DNA of 64,000 nucleotides from assembly GCF_025790165.1 (NCBI RefSeq), contig NZ_CP094970.1, positions 4,836,001 to 4,900,000 on the forward strand, given 5' to 3'. Both the position numbers and the translations under genes were made by a program. This stretch comes from Solicola gregarius. Its GTDB lineage: Bacteria > Actinomycetota > Actinomycetes > Propionibacteriales > Nocardioidaceae. The notes below the pieces were generated by a model that was given only the letters and a program-made list of their open reading frames with translations, was not told where the DNA came from and made no database searches. Shown here piece by piece: positions 17,028 to 25,680 of this stretch (its first letter is position 1; each line of letters begins with the position of its first letter).

Positions 17028-18446
17028 ATGTTCGCCAACAAGGACGAACTCTTCAGCTACATCCGCGACCAGGGCATCGAGTTCGTCGACGTCCGCTTCA
17101 CCGACCTGCCGGGCATCCAGCAGCACTTCAGCGTCCCGATCTCGTCGTTCGGCCCCGAGGTCTTCGACGAGGGCCTGATGTTCGACGGCTCGTCGGTACG
17201 CGGGTTCCAGGCCATCCACGAGTCGGACATGGCGTTGTTCCCCGACGCGAGCACCGCGTACCGCGACCCGTTCCGCGAGCGCCCGACGCTCGCGATGGAG
17301 TTCTTCATCCACGATCCGCTCACCGGCGAGGCGTACTCGCGCGACCCGCGCAACATCGCCCGCAAGGCGGAGGCGTACCTCGCGAGCACCGGCATCGGCG
17401 ACACGGCCTTCTTCGCGCCCGAGGCGGAGTTCTACATCTTCGACAGCGCGCGGTTCGAGACGAGCGCCAATCGTGGCTACTACGAGATCGACTCGGCCGC
17501 GGCCGCCTGGAACACCGGCCAGGAGGAGGAGAACCGCGGCTACAAGGTCCGCTACAAGGGCGGGTACTTCCCGGTCACCCCGACCGACCACTTCGCCGAC
17601 CTGCGCGGCGACATGGTCTACAACCTCGAGCAGGCCGGTCTCACGGTCGAGCGCGCGCACCACGAGGTCGGCACCGCGGGCCAGGCGGAGATCAACTACC
17701 GCTTCAACACGCTGCTCGCCGCCGCCGACGACGTGATGAAGTTCAAGTACATCATCCGCAACACGGCCTGGGGCGCCGGCAAGACGGCGACGTTCATGCC
17801 CAAGCCGATCTTCGGCGACAACGGCTCCGGGATGCACTGCCACCAGTCGATCTGGGCCGGCGGCGAGCCGCTGTTCTACGACGAGGCCGGGTACGCCGGA
17901 CTCTCGGACATGGCGCGCTACTACATCGGCGGCATCCTGCGCCACGCGCCGAGCCTGCTCGCCTTCACCAACCCGACGGTCAACTCGTACCACCGCCTCG
18001 TGCCGGGCTTCGAGGCCCCGGTCAGCCTGGTCTACAGCCAGCGCAACCGCTCCGCGTGCGTACGAATCCCGATCACCGGCGCCAACCCGAAGGCCAAGCG
18101 CATCGAGTTCCGCTGCCCCGACCCGTCGGCCAACCCGTACCTCGCGTTCTCCGCGCTGCTCCTCGCCGGCGTCGACGGCATCCGCAACAAGATCGAGCCG
18201 CCCGAGCCCATCGACAAGGACCTCTACGAGCTCCCGCCCGACGAGCACGCCCAGGTGCAGCAGGTCCCGACCTCGCTCACGTCTGTCCTCGACTCCCTCG
18301 AGAACGACCACGAGTTCCTCACCCAGGGCGACGTCTTCACGCCTGACCTGATCGAGACGTGGATCGACTTCAAGCGCACCCAGGAGATCGAGCCGCTGGC
18401 CTTGCGGCCGCACCCGCATGAGTTCGAGCTCTACTTCGACATCTAG
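17028..18446 (+). CDS. glnA: Glutamine synthetase type I-beta
   Basis: 472 residues, full length. ATP-dependent synthesis of glutamine from glutamate and ammonia; forms dodecamers in the cytoplasm. Motifs: [18 protein letters not shown] (metal ligands), [20 protein letters not shown], and the adenylylation loop with Tyr at about residue 400 (KDLYELPP), so adenylyltransferase control is expected. ATG at 17028 with GAGGAGG 5 nt upstream. The last 8 codons lie inside the att repeat: the reading frame is preserved, but the TAG stop now comes from the integrated element, while the matching copy at 28930-28954 is followed by TGA. Confidence 0.98.
   Translation: MFANKDELFSYIRDQGIEFVDVRFTDLPGIQQHFSVPISSFGPEVFDEGLMFDGSSVRGFQAIHESDMALFPDASTAYRDPFRERPTLAMEFFIHDPLTGEAYSRDPRNIARKAEAYLASTGIGDTAFFAPEAEFYIFDSARFETSANRGYYEIDSAAAAWNTGQEEENRGYKVRYKGGYFPVTPTDHFADLRGDMVYNLEQAGLTVERAHHEVGTAGQAEINYRFNTLLAAADDVMKFKYIIRNTAWGAGKTATFMPKPIFGDNGSGMHCHQSIWAGGEPLFYDEAGYAGLSDMARYYIGGILRHAPSLLAFTNPTVNSYHRLVPGFEAPVSLVYSQRNRSACVRIPITGANPKAKRIEFRCPDPSANPYLAFSALLLAGVDGIRNKIEPPEPIDKDLYELPPDEHAQVQQVPTSLTSVLDSLENDHEFLTQGDVFTPDLIETWIDFKRTQEIEPLALRPHPHEFELYFDI
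18420..18444 (+). repeat. attL core: 25-bp repeat in the glnA 3' end
   Basis: 25 identical bases at 18420-18444 and 28930-28954, encoding the glnA C-terminus EFELYFDI. The next bases differ (AG here, GA at the right copy). The integrase gene lies 28 bp inside this end, as expected for an att site. Confidence 0.95.
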
Positions 18447-18454
18447 GCGTTCTG

Positions 18455-18470
18455 CCCCGGAATTCCGGGG
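18455..18470. terminator. 16-bp perfect palindrome after the integrase gene
   Basis: CCCCGGAATTCCGGGG, 2 bp beyond the integrase stop and 10 bp inside attL. It may end integrase transcription and also transcripts leaving glnA; as a loop-less palindrome it could instead be a protein site. Confidence 0.5.
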
Positions 18471-18472
18471 TC

Positions 18473-19555
18473 TCACGCCTCGCTAGTCCGCAGATTGTCC
18501 GCAGGAATCGACGTCCGTGCCGCGAGCACGCCGTCGACTGCGGCTCGCGTGGAGTCGTCCGAGTCGGGCCAGAGATGCGCGTACGTGTCGAGCGTCGTCT
18601 TCGCTGACGCGTGCCGCATCCTGGCCTGAACGACCTTCACGTCGGCACCGGACGCGATGAGTAGCGACGCGAGGTAGTGCCGCAGGTCTTGATACCGGAA
18701 GCCCGCAGGCAGGCGGTCGACCTTGCCCCTGGCCTCACGGAAGGCCAGCTCGAGGGTCCACGGCGCGAGCTGCTTGCCCCACATGTTCGTGAGCAGCGTC
18801 TCGGCATCGCCAACCGCCTTAGACAGCTCGACCGCCAACGACCGCGGGATCGGTACGGCCGTCTTCGACGTCTCGGTCTTGAGCGGTTCGGACGGGTACT
18901 GCACCGCGGGCGTGACGATGCCACGCATGAAGTCGACGTCACCGACCCGCAGCCCGCACGTCTCACCGACCCGGAGCCCGACGAACGCGCCGAGCAGGAT
19001 CGCCGGCCGCAGGTGCTCAGGCATGGCGTCGTGCAGCGCCCACACCTGCTCGGTCGTCGCGACGTACGGCCGCTGCTTGCCCATCGGTGGCGACGTACGC
19101 CGCGAGCACGGATTCCGCGCCACTACCCCGTCGTGCACGGCGTCGTCGTACAACTGCGAGAGACGAGCGTGAAGGGCGTACACGTACGACTCCGCCTTGC
19201 CCTCGGCCTTGAGCTTCGCGCACCAGGATCGGACGTGCGACGGGCGTACCGCGTCCAGCCGCATCGCCTCGAAGTGCTCGCGGATCACCGCGATGTGAAC
19301 CTCGGCCTGTCGGACGGTGGAGTCTCGGCGTGTTCGGTAGCCCTCGATCCAGATATCGCACCACTGACCCACGGTCGTCTTCGCGGTCTTGGGCGCAACG
19401 TGCGTCCCGGTGACCAGCTTCGAAGTCTGCTCGTCGAGCCAGTCCTTCGCCTCCACGCGACGGGCAAAGTGTCGGGCGTGTTCCTTGCCTGCCCCGTCCC
19501 GGTAGCGCGCACGCCAGCGACCGCTCGGGCGCTTCTTGATGCTGCTGCTACTCAT
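18473..19555 (-). CDS. int: Tyrosine recombinase (phage-type integrase)
   Basis: 360 residues. N-terminal arm-binding-like part (KKRPSGRWRARYRDGAGKEHARHF), a core-binding SAM-like domain (about 75-165), and a catalytic domain with Arg in GAFVGLRVGET, RYQDLRHYLAS (box II Arg), RHASAKTTLDTYAHLW (His and Tyr nucleophile). Catalyses site-specific integration/excision at the glnA site. ATG at 19555 chosen; it overlaps the repressor stop by 8 bp, so repressor and integrase are co-expressed. The box II position usually held by His before DLRH is Gln here, a tolerated variation. Confidence 0.95.
   Translation of the reverse strand: MSSSSIKKRPSGRWRARYRDGAGKEHARHFARRVEAKDWLDEQTSKLVTGTHVAPKTAKTTVGQWCDIWIEGYRTRRDSTVRQAEVHIAVIREHFEAMRLDAVRPSHVRSWCAKLKAEGKAESYVYALHARLSQLYDDAVHDGVVARNPCSRRTSPPMGKQRPYVATTEQVWALHDAMPEHLRPAILLGAFVGLRVGETCGLRVGDVDFMRGIVTPAVQYPSEPLKTETSKTAVPIPRSLAVELSKAVGDAETLLTNMWGKQLAPWTLELAFREARGKVDRLPAGFRYQDLRHYLASLLIASGADVKVVQARMRHASAKTTLDTYAHLWPDSDDSTRAAVDGVLAARTSIPADNLRTSEA
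18486..18504 (+). repeat. Left arm-type repeat pair (integrase/excisionase site candidate)
   Basis: GTCCGCAG-ATT-GTCCGCAG, two 8-bp copies 11 bp apart (one helical turn), 41 bp from the attL core, within the end of int. A matching pair lies near attR at 28809-28827 in the same orientation. Placement near both ends suggests accessory binding sites for Int or Xis. Confidence 0.5.
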
Positions 19556-20075
19556 CGGTCTCGTCACCCCATGCCGCACGTGGATCGGTGTGCACGGCTG
19601 TGATGCCGCCGCGCCCGATCGGACTGTCCTCGAAGTCGCGGACTCCCCGAGCGGCTACATCGCTCGCGAGGCTGTCGCCGGCCCAATCGTCAGCGTGCTC
19701 ACGCAGTTGCGCGGGCAGCTCCCCGGCATGCTTCTCGACCAGGAAGGCGAGCGAGCGCCGCAGATATTCCAAGCTCGCGATGCTGGCGCGAGCGCTCTCG
19801 GCAGTGTCGATGAGCTGTCGCAGGACCTGGCTCACCTTCTCGGCGGGCTCGACGTCGGGCTGATACAGGTACTCGACGCTGACCGAGAGAGCCTCCGCGA
19901 TCGCGACCGCCTCGGTCAGCTTCAGCGGACGAGAGCCCTTCTCGATCTTGAGGATCGTCTGCTGTCGGAAGCTCTCGTCGACGTGGCTGGCGAGTTCGGT
20001 CTGCGACATGTTGACCGCCTGGCGCAGCTTTCGGATGTTAGCGCCTACCGCCTCGTTCAATCGCTCATCAGTCAT
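19548..20075 (-). CDS. XRE/Cro-CI-type repressor of the element
   Basis: 175 residues. Helix-turn-helix at about 10-65 (NIRKLRQAVNMSQTELASHV, then QQTILKIEKGSRPLKL), followed by a helical C-terminal part with no visible protease or LexA-like domain, so induction may depend on an antirepressor rather than self-cleavage. ATG at 20075 chosen because the HTH fold begins there; in-frame codons continue to 20111. Divergent from the excisionase over a 91-bp region that holds repeated TGGTGTG half-sites. It probably keeps the element silent. Confidence 0.85.
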   Translation of the reverse strand: MTDERLNEAVGANIRKLRQAVNMSQTELASHVDESFRQQTILKIEKGSRPLKLTEAVAIAEALSVSVEYLYQPDVEPAEKVSQVLRQLIDTAESARASIASLEYLRRSLAFLVEKHAGELPAQLREHADDWAGDSLASDVAARGVRDFEDSPIGRGGITAVHTDPRAAWGDETDE

Positions 20076-20085
20076 AGCCACAACA

Positions 20086-20153
20086 TACACCATCTCGGCG
20101 TGTTGGTTCACGCGTTGTTGGTGTGTACCGTTATGGTGTGCTTATCCACACCA
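20086..20153. promoter_or_regulatory. Genetic-switch operator region with four TGGTGTR half-sites
   Basis: Half-sites at 20086-20092 (minus), 20119-20125 (plus), 20134-20140 (plus) and 20147-20153 (minus). The last two form a perfect operator, TGGTGTG-CTTATC-CACACCA, which ends at the AGGAGG ribosome site of the excisionase gene, so a bound repressor would block it. The set lies between the repressor and excisionase genes, as expected of a lysogeny switch. Confidence 0.65.
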
Positions 20154-20166
20154 GGAGGTTGTGAGC

Positions 20167-20352
20167 ATGACGAAGCTACTTCGAGTCTCGGAGGTCAGCG
20201 ATCTGACCGGCATCCCCGAGGCCACCCTGCGGTTCTGGCGGCATCAGGGCACCGGCCCGAAGTCCGCCAAGCTCGGCCGGCGCGTCGTCTACCGCGAGGT
20301 CGACGTCATCGCGTGGATCGACGCGCAGTTCGACGACAAGGCGACCGCGTGA
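20167..20352 (+). CDS. AlpA/excisionase-like small HTH protein
   Basis: 61 residues with a MerR/AlpA-type winged helix (RVSEVSDLTGIPEATLRFWRH, residues about 6-26, then LGRRVVYREVDVIAWID). Such proteins direct excision (Xis) or activate element genes. ATG at 20167 with AGGAGG about 9 nt upstream. First gene of the rightward operon. Confidence 0.85.
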   Translation: MTKLLRVSEVSDLTGIPEATLRFWRHQGTGPKSAKLGRRVVYREVDVIAWIDAQFDDKATA

Positions 20353-20353
20353 C

Positions 20354-20629
20354 ATGGCGGCTTCGCGAGGGGGTGCGGATCGCGACGCGTACGTGGCGAA
20401 CTTCCAGCGCAGAGTGATCCAGTCGGCGCTGACCGACGCATCGGTCTGGTACTACCGCCGTCGTGCCGCCACGTTCAACGCGGTCGGTACCACCGAGTGC
20501 GACGAGATCGCGACCGCCTGCTCGAATCACGCCGCGTTCATCGAGAGGTACGGCCTCGACCAGGACGAGCTGCTCCGCGACCTGTTCGCCGTCGCCGTGT
20601 TCGGCGTCACCGACGAGGAGGTTGCGTAG
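20354..20629 (+). CDS. Hypothetical element protein
   Basis: 91 residues, helical and soluble, ending GLDQDELLRDLFAVAVFGVTDEE. ATG at 20354, one base after the excisionase stop and directly abutting the GTG of the next gene, so clearly part of the operon. No family recognised. Confidence 0.7.
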   Translation: MAASRGGADRDAYVANFQRRVIQSALTDASVWYYRRRAATFNAVGTTECDEIATACSNHAAFIERYGLDQDELLRDLFAVAVFGVTDEEVA

Positions 20630-22270
20630 GTGATCGACGTCAAGTACCCGCTGCCCGCTCGGCAGCCGTACCCACCGTTCAAGGACCCCGACGACTGGCG
20701 AGGCTCCCGCGAGACGACCGCATCCGAGTCGAGGGGTGCGCTGATCCGCCAGGTGGTCGACGACGCGACCGCGAACCACATCGGCAAACACGTACACCGC
20801 GATCATCCCTGGTGCATCCACTGCGATGTCCGGATCCAGACCAACGGGGCTCCGCCGCCAGAGCCGCACAAGCTGGCCCGCTGGCTACGCGACACCCTCG
20901 ACGACGCGCAGATCACCGTCACGCCGGATCAGATGGAGCGGGTAGAGGAGGCGTGGAGCCGCGACGAGCTGGCCGACACGCAGGACGGCTACGGCATCCC
21001 CGCCGGTTTCGGAATCCCCGACGAGGCCATTCCCGCGATCAACGAGTTCCTGAACGGCCTGGACAGGCACGCGGCCCAGCATTCTGAGGCCAGATACGAC
21101 GCGCGCGCCCGCGCCACCCGATACCTCATCCTGAACAACCGCCCGCCCGTCGACGACTACGACCCCGATGAGGACGAGGCCAAGTTCGACGCCGAGTTCC
21201 TACAGCGCGACGAGCTCGACGACCTGCCCGAAGCCGAGCCACTCATCGAGGGCATCATCCCGCGCCACGCATACGGCATCCTCCGCGGCCGTGACGGCAC
21301 GTACAAGTCGTTCGTAGCGCTCGACTGGGCGCTCTGCCTCGCCACCGGGCGACCGTGGCAGGGCCGCTACGTCGAGCAGGTCCCCGTGCTGTACATCGCA
21401 GGTGAGGGCGCGTACGGACTCGCCTCACGTGTCACCGCATGGGAGCAGGCGAACGACCTCAAGGTCGACACCGAGTGGTTCGTCGTACGCCGCTCCGCAC
21501 TGAACCTGCACAAGCCCGGCCCCGCGTTCGACCACCTGCTCGCCCATGTCGAGGACGGCAACTACGGCCTCGTCATCGTGGACACGCTGCGACGCGTAGC
21601 CGGTGCAGCAGACGGCAACGGATCCGAGATGGGCGCAGTGGTTGACAACCTCGATCGGATCAAGCGCGCAACCGACGAAGGATCGGCTCTCGCACTCGCG
21701 CACACCGACAAGGGCGACAACGACACCCGCGGCTACTCCGGGATCGAGGACGACGCCGACTTCGTATGGCACGCCAAGCGCGACGAGGCCAACCTCGAGC
21801 TGACCAACACGAAGATGAAGGACGGACCGGACGGTGTGACCGTGCACCTGCGCACGTCGTCCGTCGCCGGCTCCCTCGTGCTGGTCGGGTCCGACGGTAT
21901 CGACACGAGCAAGACCACCGAGTCCCAACTGACCCTGCTCGACACGCTGCGCAACACCTTCCCCGACGGTGCGCACACGTCGCCGCTGATGAAGGCGTCA
22001 GGACTTCCAGAGCGCACGTACTACCGAGCCATAGCTGAGCTGCGAGACGCCGGACACGTGACCAACACCGGCACGAAACAGCGCCCGTTCCACGAACTCG
22101 TCCGTTCGGAGGACTGCCATCCACTGCCAAGCGAAGAAACGCCCCTGACCTGCACGACTGCCACGACTGCCACGACTGCCATCAAGCCCGGTGACACTGC
22201 CACCACTGCCACCCCTCTTATAGGTGGCAGTGGCAGTCAGGTGGCTGGCACTGAGGAAGAAGCATCATGA
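20630..22270 (+). CDS. RepA/RecA-like AAA ATPase (replication helicase of the element)
   Basis: 546 residues. Residues 1-200 form an unassigned N-terminal domain. The RecA-like ATPase (AAA_25/RepA type) follows: Walker A GRDGTYKS about 219-226, YIAGEG, Walker B-like YGLVIVDTLRR, and ALAHTDKGDNDTRGYSG, the usual sensor region of RepA-like helicases. A winged-helix-like segment (HTSPLMKASGLPERTYYRAIAELRDAG) follows near 450, then a Thr/Ala-rich tail encoded by short repeats. GTG start at 20630. The likely role is replication initiation of the excised element; the tail-coding repeats may be the origin. Confidence 0.8.
   Translation: MIDVKYPLPARQPYPPFKDPDDWRGSRETTASESRGALIRQVVDDATANHIGKHVHRDHPWCIHCDVRIQTNGAPPPEPHKLARWLRDTLDDAQITVTPDQMERVEEAWSRDELADTQDGYGIPAGFGIPDEAIPAINEFLNGLDRHAAQHSEARYDARARATRYLILNNRPPVDDYDPDEDEAKFDAEFLQRDELDDLPEAEPLIEGIIPRHAYGILRGRDGTYKSFVALDWALCLATGRPWQGRYVEQVPVLYIAGEGAYGLASRVTAWEQANDLKVDTEWFVVRRSALNLHKPGPAFDHLLAHVEDGNYGLVIVDTLRRVAGAADGNGSEMGAVVDNLDRIKRATDEGSALALAHTDKGDNDTRGYSGIEDDADFVWHAKRDEANLELTNTKMKDGPDGVTVHLRTSSVAGSLVLVGSDGIDTSKTTESQLTLLDTLRNTFPDGAHTSPLMKASGLPERTYYRAIAELRDAGHVTNTGTKQRPFHELVRSEDCHPLPSEETPLTCTTATTATTAIKPGDTATTATPLIGGSGSQVAGTEEEAS
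22157..22237. repeat. Iteron-like repeats at the 3' end of the ATPase gene (possible origin)
   Basis: ACTGCCAC (one copy ACTGCCAT) at 22157, 22166, 22175, 22196 and 22205, spaced 9 bp within groups, then two overlapping inverted copies GTGGCAGT at 22224 and 22230, around the only AT-rich patch nearby (CTCTTATA). Position at the end of a replication gene resembles satellite and plasmid origins. Alternatively it is merely low-complexity Thr-Ala coding DNA. Confidence 0.45.
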
Positions 22271-22479
22271 CCAAGCGCCTGACAATCGAACTCGAAGATG
22301 CCGACGACTTCGGCCAGACGATCCGCCTCGTCGGCGATAGCCGCATCGCCGTTGATGACATCGGCCTGATGGTCGACCTGATCGACAGCATCGGCAAGTG
22401 GCATCAGAACCACTGCGTGGCCGATGACGAGTGCTGCTGCCAGTTCCGACCCTTTACGCGAGTGGGTATGGACAGATGA
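22267..22479 (+). CDS. Small hypothetical element protein
   Basis: 70 residues, acidic, with Cys-Cys-Cys near the end (DDECCCQF). ATG overlaps the ATPase stop by 4 bp (ATGA) and its own stop overlaps the HNH start, so it is in the operon. No family recognised. Confidence 0.65.
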   Translation: MTKRLTIELEDADDFGQTIRLVGDSRIAVDDIGLMVDLIDSIGKWHQNHCVADDECCCQFRPFTRVGMDR

Positions 22480-22904
22480 AACCCTGCATCCGGTGCGGCG
22501 AGATCACCGACGCGACCCGCTGCCCTGACTGTGCTGGTCCGCTGCCATCGGAGGTACGACGCGGCTCGGCTCGCTCACGAGGCTATGACGCGCAGTGGGA
22601 CAAGCTCTCGGCTCGAGCACGCCGCATGTCTCCGGTCTGCGAGGACTGTGGCGCAGTCGATCGCCTGTCCGTCGACCACTCGCCTGAGGCGTGGAGGCGC
22701 AAGGCCGCCGGCAAGCCGATCCGCCTCCGTGACGTCGCCGTGCTGTGCCCGGTCTGCCAGATGGCTCGAGGATCGTCCCGTCCTGGCTCTGAGCGCGCTC
22801 GTGAGGCCCTGGGGACAGCACCCGCCGGAAAGGGTCAGGGACCGCGGGGCAAGGCGCAGGGGCAAATGAACTTGACCCTTCAACCTTCCGGGGAGGGCTC
22901 GTGA
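22476..22904 (+). CDS. HNH endonuclease-like protein upstream of terminase
   Basis: 142 residues. N-terminal zinc ribbon (CIRCGEI, CPDC) then an HNH-like domain: YDAQWDKLSARARRMSPVCEDCG, SVDHSPEAW and LCPVCQMARG. In HK97-type packaging systems an HNH protein next to TerL is needed for DNA cleavage. The last HNH position, usually His in the C-H-x-x-K/R motif, reads Gln here, so activity is uncertain. The stop overlaps the TerL GTG. Confidence 0.75.
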   Translation: MKPCIRCGEITDATRCPDCAGPLPSEVRRGSARSRGYDAQWDKLSARARRMSPVCEDCGAVDRLSVDHSPEAWRRKAAGKPIRLRDVAVLCPVCQMARGSSRPGSERAREALGTAPAGKGQGPRGKAQGQMNLTLQPSGEGS

Positions 22905-24373
22905 GGTCCGGGAACAAGGGCAAGCTCGAGAACGAGCTCGTGCCGCTGCCGTTCCGGCCTCGGGGCAGGGTCGAGTCTGAGCGGTTCCTGGCGTTCGCGG
23001 ACAAGTTCCTGAGGGTGCCGAAGGGCACCGGGGCGCGCGGGAAGCTCCACCTGCGCGACTGGCAGGTCGACATTGCTCGTGACGTGCTCGACTCCGGTGC
23101 CCGAACGGTCGGCGAGATGCTGCCGCGTGGGTCGGGTAAGACGACGCTCAACGCGGCGTTCGGCCTGTACTGCCTGTTCACGTGGGGTGAGGGTGCCAAC
23201 GTCGTCGTGGTCGCCGTGGACGAACGACAGGCCGGCCTCGCGTTCTCCGCTGCGCGCCGGATGGTCGAGCTGTCCGAGGACCTGTCGAGCCGCTGCCACG
23301 TCTACCGCGACAAGCTCGTACTGCCGCTGACCGACTCCACGTTCCAGGTGCTGCCCGCCACGCCCGCCGCGCTCGAGGGACTCGACTACGTGCTCGCGAT
23401 CGTGGACGAGGCCGGCGTCGTCTCCCGTGACATGTTCGAGGTCGTCCAGCTCGCGCAGGGCAAGCGGGAACGGTCGGTACTGGTCGCGATCGGCACCCCT
23501 GGCCCGAACCTCGACGACCAAGTGCTGTTGAGCCTGCGGGAGTACGCCGCGGAGCACCCCGAGGACCGCTCTCTCATCTTCCGCGAGTGGTCAGCCGCAG
23601 GGTTCGAGGATCACCCGGTGGATTGTCGCCACTGCTGGGACCTGAGCAACCCGGCGCTCGGAGACTTCCTCCACGAGGACGCCATGACGGCCCTACTTCC
23701 TCCCAAGACACGTGAGGCGACGTTCCGCCGTGCTCGGTTGTGTCAGCTACCCGTCGACGTCGACGGTTCGTTTCTGCCGCCGCATGTGTGGGATGGCCTG
23801 AGCACGGGTGAGTCGATCCCGGATGGCTCGCGCGTCGTCGTCAGCCTCGACGGATCGTTCAGCGACGACTCGACTGCGCTGGTGGTCGCGACGGTCTCCC
23901 CGACCCCGCATCTCGACGTGGTGAAGGTGTGGGAGAAGCCGGCCGATGATCCCGAGTGGCGCGTGCCGGTCCTCGAGGTCGAGCAGACCATCCGCGACGC
24001 CTGCCAGCGCTGGGACGTCGCCGAGGTCGTCGCCGACCCGTTCCGGTACAACCGGACCCTGCAAGTCCTCGAGGCCGAGCGTCTCCCGGTCGTGGAGTTC
24101 CCGTGGTCGCCGTCGCGGATCACCGCGGCAACGGGCGACTTCTACAACGCCGCCATCGAGGGACAGCTCACCCATTCCGGTGACGCGACGCTCGCCGCCC
24201 ACATCGCCGCCGCGGTCCTGCGCGAGGACACGCGCGGCTTCCGTATCGACAAGACCTCACGCTCCCGCCACGCCAAGAAGATCGACTGTGCGGCGGCTGC
24301 CCTGATGTGTCACAGCCGAGCCGTCTGGCTCGGCCGCAAGCCCCGCAAGCGGTCGCGATCGTTCGCGGCCTGA
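22901..24373 (+). CDS. terL: Terminase large subunit
   Basis: 490 residues. ATPase domain with Walker A PRGSGKTT at about 75-82 and Walker B YVLAIVDEAG near 165. The RNase-H-like nuclease has acidic motifs VVSLDGSFSDDST, AEVVADPFRY and KKIDCAAAALM. Pumps and cuts DNA into the prohead. GTG start overlaps the HNH stop. No clear small terminase gene is present; the HNH protein or one of the small proteins may cover recognition. Confidence 0.92.
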   Translation: MRSGNKGKLENELVPLPFRPRGRVESERFLAFADKFLRVPKGTGARGKLHLRDWQVDIARDVLDSGARTVGEMLPRGSGKTTLNAAFGLYCLFTWGEGANVVVVAVDERQAGLAFSAARRMVELSEDLSSRCHVYRDKLVLPLTDSTFQVLPATPAALEGLDYVLAIVDEAGVVSRDMFEVVQLAQGKRERSVLVAIGTPGPNLDDQVLLSLREYAAEHPEDRSLIFREWSAAGFEDHPVDCRHCWDLSNPALGDFLHEDAMTALLPPKTREATFRRARLCQLPVDVDGSFLPPHVWDGLSTGESIPDGSRVVVSLDGSFSDDSTALVVATVSPTPHLDVVKVWEKPADDPEWRVPVLEVEQTIRDACQRWDVAEVVADPFRYNRTLQVLEAERLPVVEFPWSPSRITAATGDFYNAAIEGQLTHSGDATLAAHIAAAVLREDTRGFRIDKTSRSRHAKKIDCAAAALMCHSRAVWLGRKPRKRSRSFAA

Positions 24374-24384
24374 ATGGAGAACCC

Positions 24385-25680
24385 ATGACCGACAAGTTGC
24401 TCGACACCCTGATCAAGAAGCTCGACGCGCCGCAGTCGACGTACGCCGGCCTGGACGCCTACTACGACGGATGCCAGCCGCTGAGCTTCCTCTCACCGGA
24501 GGCGAGGACCGCGCTCGGTGACCGTCTGCACCGCGTCTCGGTGAACGTCCCGCGCCTGCTTGTCGAGGCCGTCGCCGAACGTCTCCGCGTGGTCGGATTC
24601 GATGGGGCCGACGTCTGGCCGGCGTGGCTGGCGAACGACATGGACCAGCGCGCCGCAGTCGTACACCGCGAGGCCCTGTGCCTCGGAACGTCGTACGTGG
24701 CTGTGTGGGGCAACCTCGACGGCTCGGCGCTCATCTCGGCTGAGTCGGCGAAGCAGGTGACGGTCCTGCTCGACCCCGGGACTCGTCGTGTCGTCGCCGC
24801 GGTGAAGCGCTGGAACACCGATTCGACCACCGAGGCCACGCTCTGGGAACCGCACCAGGTGACCCGACTACGCGCCAACACCCGCGGAGCCACTACCGGC
24901 GGCCTGCGCGTCGTGGACACGCCACTGCCGAACCCGCTCGGCGTGGTACCGGTCGTGCCGTTCGTGAACGCCACACGGATGCTCGACGACGACGGCCGCT
25001 CGGAGATGGCCGACGTCCTGTCGCTGACCGATGCCGTTGTGAAACTGACGAGCGATCTCCTCGTGAGCTCCGAGTACACCGCTCGACCTAGGCGTTTCGC
25101 GACCGGAATTGAGCTTGAATCCGACGAGGAGACCGGCGAGGCCGTCAACCCCATCCCGGAGGGCGATCGGGCGATGGTCTCGGAGAATCACGAGGCCAAG
25201 TTCGGGCAGCTTCCAGGATCCGACCTCGTGGGATACGAGAACGCGATCGGCGTCATCATGCGCCAGATCAGTGCCGTGTCCGGCCTTCCCGAGCACATGC
25301 TCGGAATCGGTGGCGACAACCCGACCTCTGCCGATTCCATCCGCGCATCCGAGGCCGCACTCACCGCACGCGCCGAGGCCCGCCAGCAGGCGTTCGGGCG
25401 TAGCTGGGAGGAAGTCATGCGGCTGGCCGCCGCGGTCGCCGGCAAGGTCGCTCCCGGCTCCGTAGACGTCCGTGTCCGTTGGGCCGATGCCGCCACGCGT
25501 TCGGTTGCTCAGGAGGCCGACGCCGCAGTCAAGCTGGTGCAGGCCGGCGTCCTGCCCGCGTCGTACGCACTGCGCAAGCTCGGGTACTCCGAGGACGAGA
25601 TCACCGAGATTCGACAGGCCCGCCGGGTCGAGTCGGTCGACGCGCTCGGAGTCGACCTCGGTCAGGTCGTGACGTCGTGA
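24385..25680 (+). CDS. Portal protein (SPP1 gp6-like)
   Basis: 431 residues. Typical actinophage/SPP1-like portal features: LHRVSVNVPRLLVEAVAERL early, REALCLGTSYVAVW, and ISAVSGLPEHMLGIGGDNPTSADSIRASEAAL in the stem/wing region, ending in a basic/acidic tail. Forms the dodecameric DNA gate at one capsid vertex. ATG at 24385, 11 bp after terL. The stop overlaps the MuF-like gene. Confidence 0.9.
   Translation: MTDKLLDTLIKKLDAPQSTYAGLDAYYDGCQPLSFLSPEARTALGDRLHRVSVNVPRLLVEAVAERLRVVGFDGADVWPAWLANDMDQRAAVVHREALCLGTSYVAVWGNLDGSALISAESAKQVTVLLDPGTRRVVAAVKRWNTDSTTEATLWEPHQVTRLRANTRGATTGGLRVVDTPLPNPLGVVPVVPFVNATRMLDDDGRSEMADVLSLTDAVVKLTSDLLVSSEYTARPRRFATGIELESDEETGEAVNPIPEGDRAMVSENHEAKFGQLPGSDLVGYENAIGVIMRQISAVSGLPEHMLGIGGDNPTSADSIRASEAALTARAEARQQAFGRSWEEVMRLAAAVAGKVAPGSVDVRVRWADAATRSVAQEADAAVKLVQAGVLPASYALRKLGYSEDEITEIRQARRVESVDALGVDLGQVVTS

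Noticed and set aside
18420-18446. tRNA gene as the attachment site
   Set aside because: No cloverleaf or CCA-end pattern is seen; the repeat is the glnA coding end.
16893-18476. 527-codon open frame antisense to glnA
   Set aside because: glnA is certain on the plus strand; the antisense frame has no recognisable domain.
22157-22237. CRISPR array
   Set aside because: The repeats are 8-9 bp with no spacers of 30 bp and lie within a gene; no cas gene in the window.
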